Source: an uncultured Bacteroidota bacterium (lineage in GTDB: Bacteria > Bacteroidota > Bacteroidia > Bacteroidales > VadinHA17). Taken from it: a DNA stretch of 6,245 nt. The translations under genes were made by a program, and so were the position numbers. The first letter of the stretch is position 1. Every line of letters begins with the position of its first letter. Where the stretch lies: assembly GCA_903865465.1 (NCBI GenBank), contig CAIPJU010000826.1, forward strand, positions 1-6,245, written 5' to 3'. Positions 1-5,159 of the stretch are shown piece after piece. The notes under the pieces are model-generated. The model was not told the DNA's origin, ran no database searches, and was given only the letters and a program-made list of their open reading frames with translations.

Positions 1-201
1 CGTCGTGTTCATGGTCGTAGGCAGTTCCTGAAGGAGGATTAACTGAAGAATCACAATACTTCATCTCAGGATCATCCGGCCATTAGGCTACAATAAAGGC
101 AAGGAACCAGCGTCGATTTTTGTTTTGCCTTTCTGAATGCGAAAGTAAATCCAATAAATGCCTTTGCCTCCAGGCTACTGAATCACTCCGGAATTATTTT
201 T
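1..201. other. Left-edge stretch without a supportable gene
   Basis: I see no convincing gene here. Two short open ends touch the left edge. On the plus strand, frame 1 reads RRVHGRRQFLKED and stops at 40-42; this could be the tail of a convergent gene or chance. On the minus strand, an ATG at 64-62 opens MKYCDSSVNPPSGTAYDHEH and runs off the edge; its acidic/His end is mildly suggestive of metal binding, but 21 residues are too few to judge. An 8-bp perfect inverted repeat (AAAGGCAA at 95-102, TTGCCTTT at 125-132, loop 22) is present, but it has no adjoining T-tract, so I do not call it a terminator. No clear promoter was seen. Confidence 0.4.
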
Positions 202-318
202 CTATATTCTGCTTTTTAAATCCATATGTTCATGAAGAATTCTGATGATTTCTATTTCATTTTCGTCAATCTGCCGATAAAATATGATCTAAAGGCCAGA
301 TCTGAAGGACCATAATGA
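202..318 (-). pseudogene. C-terminal remnant of a RelE/ParE-family toxin
   Basis: On the minus strand this stretch reads SLWSFRSGL, then a TAG stop at 291-289, then IIFYRQIDENEIEIIRILHE followed by HMDLKSRI and a TAG at 204-202. The pattern SFRSG-x-x-IIFYR...IEIIRILHE-x-MDLKSR is the C-terminal strand-strand-helix signature of ParE/RelE-type ribonuclease or gyrase toxins of type II toxin-antitoxin systems. Only about 38 codons remain of a family that is usually 90-105 residues. The N-terminal part is missing and one in-frame stop interrupts the rest, so it cannot make an active toxin. No antitoxin gene is visible. The recognisable segment begins directly after the blaI stop codon, which suggests a deletion or insertion boundary there. 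The stop could be a K or H codon changed to TAG, or a sequencing error; the missing N-terminus argues for decay either way. Confidence 0.75.
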
Positions 319-320
319 CC

Positions 321-683
321 TTATTCAATTTTGTTTATAATCTCTTTAAGCTTTAGAATCTCCTCCTTGCTTAGTTTTTCTTCCTTTATAATAAATGATA
401 ACAGTGATGATGGGGAATCACCGAAATGGCCTGAAAGCATCTTTTTTAGTTTCATTTTACGATATTCCAGCTGCGTTACCGAAGGATAGTATTCATAAGT
501 ATTCCCATAGACTTTAAATTTCAGATATCCTTTGCCGGTAAGTATCCTGGCAACTGATGAAATCGTATTATAAGGTGGTTTGGGATCATCAGAAATCTCC
601 TCAAGAATATCTTTCACAAATCCCTTTTTGATTTTCCAGAAAATCATCATTATCCGCTCTTCAACTTTTGTCAGCTCTTCCAT
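321..683 (-). CDS. blaI-like: BlaI/MecI/CopY-family winged-helix repressor
   Basis: This 120-residue cytoplasmic repressor is expected to bind operator DNA as a dimer and to be inactivated when the partner M56 peptidase is triggered. The N-terminal winged helix covers about residues 3-70: the opening LTKVEERIM, the recognition-helix region PPYNTISSVARILTGKGYLK (36-55), and the wing around VYGNTYEYYP. The C-terminal helical dimerisation part (71-120) contains SGHFGDSPSSLLSFII and LSKEEILKLKEII, both in family style. The length matches the usual 115-130. I chose the ATG at 683-681 because the family alignment begins at MEELTKVEE. An upstream ATG at 755 would add 24 residues encoded inside the peptidase gene and unlike the family. 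Only one base separates this start from the peptidase stop (TAG at 687-685), so translation is probably coupled and no separate Shine-Dalgarno is seen. The peptidase-then-repressor order is that of staphylococcal blaR1-blaI. The protease cleavage site cannot be placed from sequence alone. Confidence 0.9.
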   Translation of the reverse strand: MEELTKVEERIMMIFWKIKKGFVKDILEEISDDPKPPYNTISSVARILTGKGYLKFKVYGNTYEYYPSVTQLEYRKMKLKKMLSGHFGDSPSSLLSFIIKEEKLSKEEILKLKEIINKIE

Positions 684-684
684 G

Positions 685-2163
685 CTATTTTTTGTTACTG
701 ATTTTCGTAAGGTCAAATTCCAGGTCCACAGTGTTAAATTTCTCCGTCGTTTCATTCGGAAAGGGCGTCGGATTTATCTTTTCAGGATCAAATTTACCCG
801 AAGCTGCAAGCGCCCTTATAGCCTCTATAATTTTTTCCTTGCTGAAAAGGTCTCCTTTGTAAATTCCGATTTCATTTAGAGGATCTTTAGAAATGATACC
901 ATCTATTTTTACAATGATATCATTGAATTTAAACTGTTTACCCTCCTCAATGGTTATGATGAGGTCCATTGCCTCCTTGTTTTTATTCGCCTGAAAACTT
1001 ATTCTGCTATACAGATATCCCTTATCCTGATACAGATTGCTCACAGCATCCTGTGCGCCTGATGATCCGTTGAGCCTGTCCTCAATCAGGCTTTGATTAT
1101 ATGGGGAACCTCTCTTCAGGCCAAAGGCATTATTTAAAGTCTTAATATCATAAACACTGTTCCCATTCCAGTTTATCTCTCCTATTTTTAACTGGCTGCC
1201 TTTGGGGAGTTCAGTTTGTTGTTTTTGAATAGCCGGTTCAATTGGCGAATCAACATACGAGAAGGCTAATAGTAATAAAACCGTAAGAGGTATGATTAAA
1301 GTAAATACCAATTTATACTTTGGTAAAGATCTCGGTTTTGTAATCATAATAATTCTGTTTTTAATTTGTTTACCTGTAAAACTCACTGAAAGATTAAATC
1401 CTTTTACATCTGAAGCAAGGGTCAGCAATAGTTGAGCATAGTTTTTCTTTTTTTCTCCAAATCCTGCAATTCTCTCATCGACAGCATATTCGTGAACCTC
1501 CTGCAGAGACTTTTTTAAATAAGTCAATATTGGATTAAACCAAAATACAATTGATGTCAGTTCAACAAACAGGATATCAAGGGAATGAAATTGTTCTGAA
1601 TGAGATATTTCATGCTCCTTTATCTGCTGTAAATCAGAATCAGACAGGAAATGGAGCCTTTTATTCAGAAAGATATAATTAAAGAAAGAAAAAGGGGGAA
1701 TCTGATCATTCAATTCCACATACCAGAAATTACCTTCCCTCCTTTTAGGATTCCGGCTAATATATTTATTCAGAACAATTACACTTCTGATGAAACTATA
1801 TGTCTTAAAGATCAGGCCAATAGAGTAAATAATTAAAAGAAGACCGGCCATAAACTGAAACAAACCAATTCCTTTATAATGTTGTATGTTTTGGAAAACA
1901 GGATCAGAAACAACATTATCTCCGGGATGATTTCCTGAAAGCAGGTTGAAATTGACCCATAGAAATGAAGGCCGGATCGATATGTCCCACCGGATAGGAA
2001 GAATTAAAAAAGGTAAACTCAGACTCAGAACAACACTTGATAGTAAATAGATCCTCATCCAGAAGAAATGGGTAAGGTCAGAAATCAGAAACCTGTATAC
2101 AACCATGAAAAGCAACAGGGATACCGAACTTTCTATCGCATAAATGAAAAATGGATTTATCAT
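685..2163 (-). CDS. blaR1-like: BlaR1-like M56 metallopeptidase with C-terminal BamA-type POTRA pair
   Basis: This is a 492-residue inner-membrane zinc peptidase and signal transducer. Hydrophobic segments lie at about residues 4-22, 36-57, 100-122 and 283-303. The M56 core between the third and fourth carries HEISH (184-188, the HExxH zinc motif) and EVHEYAVDE (222-230, which supplies the downstream acidic ligand). In BlaR1 the part after the last membrane segment is the extracytoplasmic sensor. Here that part has no penicillin-binding SxxK domain. After a short linker (304-324), residues 325-405 and 406-487 look like two POTRA domains: GNSVYDIKTLNNAFGLKRGS, then LYQDKGYLYSRI, MDLIITIEEG, KGDLFSKEKI, GKFDPEKINPTPFPN and a final VDLEFDL strand. 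This closely follows my recollection of the last two POTRA domains of Bacteroidota BamA, but with no barrel after them. It is the first gene of a two-gene operon with the BlaI-type repressor. The ATG at 2163 is supported by a promoter about 25 bases upstream. The M56 call is firm; the POTRA call is strong; the signal sensed is unknown. Confidence 0.9.
   Translation of the reverse strand: MINPFFIYAIESSVSLLLFMVVYRFLISDLTHFFWMRIYLLSSVVLSLSLPFLILPIRWDISIRPSFLWVNFNLLSGNHPGDNVVSDPVFQNIQHYKGIGLFQFMAGLLLIIYSIGLIFKTYSFIRSVIVLNKYISRNPKRREGNFWYVELNDQIPPFSFFNYIFLNKRLHFLSDSDLQQIKEHEISHSEQFHSLDILFVELTSIVFWFNPILTYLKKSLQEVHEYAVDERIAGFGEKKKNYAQLLLTLASDVKGFNLSVSFTGKQIKNRIIMITKPRSLPKYKLVFTLIIPLTVLLLLAFSYVDSPIEPAIQKQQTELPKGSQLKIGEINWNGNSVYDIKTLNNAFGLKRGSPYNQSLIEDRLNGSSGAQDAVSNLYQDKGYLYSRISFQANKNKEAMDLIITIEEGKQFKFNDIIVKIDGIISKDPLNEIGIYKGDLFSKEKIIEAIRALAASGKFDPEKINPTPFPNETTEKFNTVDLEFDLTKISNKK
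703..1191 (-). other. Region encoding tandem POTRA-like domains
   Basis: These bases encode residues 325-487 of the M56 protein. Each half shows the beta-alpha-alpha-beta-beta order of a POTRA domain. The first half has the strand IGEINWNGN, a helix ending in GLKRGSPYN, a second helix with LYQDKGY, and the strands YSRISFQ and MDLIITIEEG. The second half has FNDIIVKIDG, IYKGDLFSKEKIIEAIRAL, GKFDPEKI and VDLEFDL. The FDPEKI...P.PN...VD spelling is what I recall at the end of the last POTRA domain in Bacteroidota BamA. The protein ends where the BamA barrel would begin. Domain limits are estimates by eye. Confidence 0.75.
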
Positions 2164-2186
2164 AGGTATTGCTTTTAAATACCTGA

Positions 2187-2217
2187 CAAATTTATAACTT
2201 ATTTTTCAGTTATGAAA
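2187..2217 (-). promoter_or_regulatory. Predicted promoter of the peptidase-repressor operon
   Basis: On the minus strand TAAATTTG (2194-2187) matches the Bacteroidota -7 consensus TAnnTTTG. TTTC (2217-2214), one base off the -33 TTTG, lies 19 bases upstream, which is the expected spacing. Transcription would start near 2180 and give a leader of about 17 bases before the ATG at 2163. A perfect dyad ATAACT-N8-AGTTAT (2194-2199 and 2208-2213) fills the spacer between the two boxes, a position where a bound repressor would block polymerase. Confidence 0.6.
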
Positions 2218-2271
2218 CTTATTTATACATTATATAATTTATTTTTGCATTATATAATTTAACATTACGTT
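2192..2271. repeat. Four tandem 20-bp imperfect repeats, candidate repressor operator array
   Basis: Read on the plus strand, four consecutive 20-mers align without gaps: ttataacttatttttcagtt (2192-2211), atgaaacttatttatacatt (2212-2231), atataatttatttttgcatt (2232-2251) and atataatttaacattacgtt (2252-2271). Adjacent units share 13-15 of 20 positions. Units 2 and 3 overlap an exact 14-bp repeat, cattatataattta, at 2228-2241 and 2248-2261, which contains the perfect palindrome ATTATATAAT. The 20-bp period places equivalent bases on the same face of the helix. The first unit overlaps the predicted promoter, so autoregulation by the BlaI-type repressor is the natural reading (inference). The low complexity of AT-rich DNA is the main reason for caution. 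Confidence 0.6.
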
Positions 2272-2412
2272 AAAAGATGATAAACAGTCCCTTTCCGGTT
2301 TGCAAAGAGAGTTTTTTGATTCAGCTTACATAGCTGCTTGTTTTTTGACTCCGGCTGATGCTACCACTCCCTGATGCCTGTAATCTTTAAAATACAATTT
2401 GATATGAAACTT
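2272..2412. other. Intergenic block with short direct repeats and a small hairpin
   Basis: This stretch follows the DUF5916 stop. It holds two copies of GTTTTTTGA (2311-2319 and 2340-2348, 29 bp apart) on either side of a 5-bp hairpin (CAGCT 2322-2326, loop TACAT, AGCTG 2332-2336). It also holds a CTGATGC repeat at 2355-2361 and 2371-2377. The hairpin plus T-run would read as a weak terminator only on the plus strand, where no gene needs one. On the minus strand the hairpin is followed by AATCAAAAAAC, so it does not explain how the DUF5916 transcript ends. No open frame here resembles a protein I know. Confidence 0.35.
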
Positions 2413-5049
2413 CTATTTCAGTCCAAACCGATAGCTTAGCTTAATAAGAAAAACATTATGTGGTTTATTGTCTGAAGTATTGAAAAGATGACCCATATCG
2501 TCAAACAAATCAAGACCTTCGGAGCTGTTGTTGCTGCTTCTTGTCTGACTCCAGACGATATACAATGCTGACCCGGGATTGTATTCCCATCTTATAACAA
2601 GATTTGACAGGAACTGCTGAACATTAAAATCACATTTATTGAAGCTGTAGTCATTGATACCGTCACCATTTTCATCAATGTTATAAGCATTCCCATTAAG
2701 ATTTATCTGGTTTTGCAGATAAGTTTGAAACCGTTTATGATAATCGTCTGCCAAAGGATTCGTAATCAATTTATGATTGTAATACTTCCCTGTAGCTAAA
2801 AAAGGTTGTCCCCAATATTGAAGAGTAAGGTTAGGGCTCAGGTTCAGATTCACCCTTAATGAAGAGCTGATTGTTTTCCTGTCAATGCTTGCAAAAATGA
2901 ATTTCTCGGTATTGTTAACATTCACCCCGCTGACATACTGAAGCTCACTATATGATTTACTGAACCCCGGACTTAAAGAAATTACAAGCCAGTTGTTTGG
3001 TTTGTAAGATATTCCGGCAACTGAACTAAAGTTCTTTGAACTCCTTTCAAAACCAACTGTATAGTTGACCGAAGCATTGAAAACAAGCCTCTTTCGGTTA
3101 TCGCTTGTAAATCCAAGACGACCGAAAATATTGCCTGGAATCTTCATTAAAGGACCTCCGCGAAGGAGTGTGGGATCAAGACTGCCGGCTCTGATCGCTC
3201 CTCCGGCAGATAAACTCCTGAAATTCCTGGTTTCCATATTGGCATTCCATTCATATCCTTTTGCAGTATTATTTCCTCCAAAATTCCAGATGGAATACAT
3301 ATCGGAATTAATATTGTACTTTCTGTAAATACCTTTTGGTTGATACTGATTATACTGGGCCCATACTAAAGTCACAATCTGATCTGCTTCGCGCAGATAG
3401 CCCAGGTCATTTATTTCAAATCCCGGTGTTTTCCAAATAACAGCATTCTGGAAATTCCAGTGACCGTTAAGTTTTAACAGCTGCATTCTTCCACCTGATC
3501 CTGAGAGGGAAGTTTTGTTGGTATCAAGTTCAGAATAATGGTTATCAGCTCTCTGGAAATAATGTACAGATGATCGTTGTGTATTCCCGATTACTTTTCT
3601 TGAACCTTCAACCAGGCTGAAAGCCGCATTAATGTTAAACATCCAGTTTTTATCTTTAAAGTATTGAGTAAAATCAACACCTCCCGAGTATGCAGCTTTA
3701 TGCAGAAAGTCACTTACATCAGCATCAAGCTCTCTGTTAGTGCTTGTCAGCATCCCTCCTATTAATGTCTTTCCATTGTTAAAATCTTTCTGGATCCTGC
3801 CCACAAAATAGTTCGTAAGAGGCTCAACAGTTTTATAAATTCTTCCACCGATGGTGTCTATTTCTGCTTTCATCGGAGCAGTGAGGGTCTCTATAAAGCC
3901 AACAGAAAGACCGTTTTTTGTTTTTCCTGTCAGTTTGGTGGCCCCCAGAATGTTGGTACTTACCGGAATATCAGCGGTCCATCCTTCCTGAAGATTGGGA
4001 TATCCCTGGGGATGCCGCCCTATTCTCCTGGAATAAAACAGATTGTCATTCCCAACTTCTCCATCCCCAATTCCCAGGTTAAAGCTGGTAATATTACTTC
4101 CCTCAATAAAAAAGGGACGTTTTTCAGTAAAAAAAGTTTCAAAAGCTGAAAGGTTAACCTCCGAAGGATCTGCTTCAACCTGCCCAAAATCAGGGTTTAT
4201 TGTCAGGTCCATGGTTAAATTATTTGTGACTCCGATTTTTGCATCTATGCCCCCATTTAATGCCGATGAACGACCCAAAGAGAGGAAAGGGTTTTCAGGA
4301 ACTGCCTGGAAAGTCTCTGTTTTCGCCACAACATATGGTGTGACATCAAAGATTTTACGTGGTTTAATTTGCTCCAGCCCTCTCAGTTCTCCAAAGAGAT
4401 GTATTAAGCCGGAAGCATCTTTTGGAATATGCTGCCAGTATGTGGTTTCATTCTTCCTGAACAAGACTCTTCCCACATCAAATCCCCAGACTTCGCCTGA
4501 ACTTTTTTCGAATCTTACCTGGCTGAATGGAATTTTCATCTCTGCAATCCATCCTTCCTTATTGACTGATGTTCTTACCCACCAGTTTGGATCCCAGGTA
4601 GGATTATCATTTTGTCCGTCATTAGTCATCATGTGGTCATATTTGACACCGGTCGAACTTACACCGAAAAGGAATCCGGTACGCAGATCATGAAAGCTGT
4701 CAAGAATAATACCCACCAGGTCACCATCCTGCTCATCGCGCCGGGTAAGACGGTTAACAATACTATCCGGACTGGAATCATATGCTTTTATGGCAACATA
4801 AAGATTATCATCATCAAATAAAATATTGAATTCGGTTCTCTGAGATTCAGGGCTGCCGCTATAAGGCTGATTCTGTGTAAAATCTCCCGCCCATGCTCCT
4901 GATTTCCAGGCATCATCACCAAGTATTCCATCAATTACCGGGGCATTGAATATTCTGGTAGCTGTGTATTGTTTCCTTAAACCGGACTGAGAGGTCACTG
5001 ACTGAAAAAAGAGAATTAACGTTATGATTAATAAAAATATCCGTTTCAT
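2413..5049 (-). CDS. Secreted CBM9-like/DUF5916 outer-membrane beta-barrel protein
   Basis: This 878-residue protein starts with a signal peptide (MKRIFLLIITLILFFQSVTS, cleavage near residue 20). A CBM9-like beta-sandwich follows at about 30-220: APVIDGILGDDAWKSG, LYVAIKAYD, GWIAEMKIPFSQVRF and WGFDVGRV. The DUF5916 part then runs to the end with its hallmark motifs: NPDFGQVEADPSEVNL (285-300), FFTEKRPFFIEG (306-317), FYSRRIGR (338-345) and RWEYNPGSALYIVW (820-833). The rest alternates short strands and turns, as expected of a large outer-membrane barrel. Length and motif order match complete family members, so it appears intact. The family's biochemical role is not established to my knowledge; the CBM9-like part suggests binding of a sugar or other extracellular ligand. 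Residues 792-801 (DENGDGINDY) look like a calcium-binding loop. It has its own predicted promoter and lies 110 bases after the AraC-type gene, which might regulate it (inference). The ATG at 5049 is fixed by the signal peptide. Confidence 0.88.
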   Translation of the reverse strand: MKRIFLLIITLILFFQSVTSQSGLRKQYTATRIFNAPVIDGILGDDAWKSGAWAGDFTQNQPYSGSPESQRTEFNILFDDDNLYVAIKAYDSSPDSIVNRLTRRDEQDGDLVGIILDSFHDLRTGFLFGVSSTGVKYDHMMTNDGQNDNPTWDPNWWVRTSVNKEGWIAEMKIPFSQVRFEKSSGEVWGFDVGRVLFRKNETTYWQHIPKDASGLIHLFGELRGLEQIKPRKIFDVTPYVVAKTETFQAVPENPFLSLGRSSALNGGIDAKIGVTNNLTMDLTINPDFGQVEADPSEVNLSAFETFFTEKRPFFIEGSNITSFNLGIGDGEVGNDNLFYSRRIGRHPQGYPNLQEGWTADIPVSTNILGATKLTGKTKNGLSVGFIETLTAPMKAEIDTIGGRIYKTVEPLTNYFVGRIQKDFNNGKTLIGGMLTSTNRELDADVSDFLHKAAYSGGVDFTQYFKDKNWMFNINAAFSLVEGSRKVIGNTQRSSVHYFQRADNHYSELDTNKTSLSGSGGRMQLLKLNGHWNFQNAVIWKTPGFEINDLGYLREADQIVTLVWAQYNQYQPKGIYRKYNINSDMYSIWNFGGNNTAKGYEWNANMETRNFRSLSAGGAIRAGSLDPTLLRGGPLMKIPGNIFGRLGFTSDNRKRLVFNASVNYTVGFERSSKNFSSVAGISYKPNNWLVISLSPGFSKSYSELQYVSGVNVNNTEKFIFASIDRKTISSSLRVNLNLSPNLTLQYWGQPFLATGKYYNHKLITNPLADDYHKRFQTYLQNQINLNGNAYNIDENGDGINDYSFNKCDFNVQQFLSNLVIRWEYNPGSALYIVWSQTRSSNNSSEGLDLFDDMGHLFNTSDNKPHNVFLIKLSYRFGLK

Positions 5050-5074
5050 GCTTATTAGTCTTGATTTGTCCTGT

Positions 5075-5103
5075 CAAAACTAATATCAGAGAGGTGTTGC
5101 AAA
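5075..5103 (-). promoter_or_regulatory. Predicted promoter of the DUF5916 gene
   Basis: On the minus strand TAGTTTTG (5082-5075) matches the Bacteroidota -7 consensus TAnnTTTG, and TTTG (5103-5100) matches the -33 box. The spacing is 17 bases, at the short end of the usual range. The start site would fall near 5068 and give a leader of about 20 bases to the ATG at 5049. The -33 box lies only four bases beyond the foot of the hairpin that follows the AraC-type gene. Confidence 0.6.
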
Positions 5104-5107
5104 GGAA

Positions 5108-5144
5108 CACGCCTATGAGGATGATGTACATCCCGATAGGCATG
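5108..5144 (-). terminator. Hairpin after the AraC-type gene, probable terminator
   Basis: On the minus strand the RNA would pair CATGCCTAT (5144-5136) with ATAGGCGTG (5116-5108), including one G-U pair. After a 2x2 internal mismatch it would pair GGATG (5133-5129) with CATCC (5123-5119) around a 5-base loop. The stem begins 15 bases after the AraC-type stop codon. The following TTCCTTTG is only a partial U-tract, so termination may be weak. In the plus-strand RNA the G-U pair becomes a C-A mismatch, so the structure favours the minus-strand transcript. It could instead be a processing signal or protein site. Confidence 0.5.
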
Positions 5145-5159
5145 TATAAACCTTCAATT

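Noticed and set aside
95..132. Inverted repeat AAAGGCAA/TTGCCTTT as a terminator for the repressor operon
   Set aside because: The stem is short, the loop is 22 bases, and there is no T-tract on the minus strand.
78..191. Minus-strand open frame ending near 78, containing AKAFIGFTFAFRKAKQKS
   Set aside because: It is about 37 codons, has no start codon near its beginning and no recognisable family; it could be chance or a remnant of an unknown gene.
684..755. Longer start for the BlaI-type repressor (ATG at 755)
   Set aside because: The added 24 residues lie within the peptidase coding sequence and have no place in the family alignment, which begins at the ATG at 683.
685..2163. Beta-lactam resistance sensor
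   Set aside because: Although the peptidase/repressor pair is bla/mec-like, there is no penicillin-binding sensor domain and no beta-lactamase or PBP gene in the window.
4043..4693. Plus-strand 216-residue open frame
   Set aside because: It is antisense to the conserved DUF5916 core and shows no domain-like pattern; it is a shadow of that gene.
4931..5143. Minus-strand 70-residue open frame overlapping the start of the DUF5916 gene
   Set aside because: It starts inside the hairpin, crosses the DUF5916 promoter and signal-peptide codons in another frame, and resembles no family.
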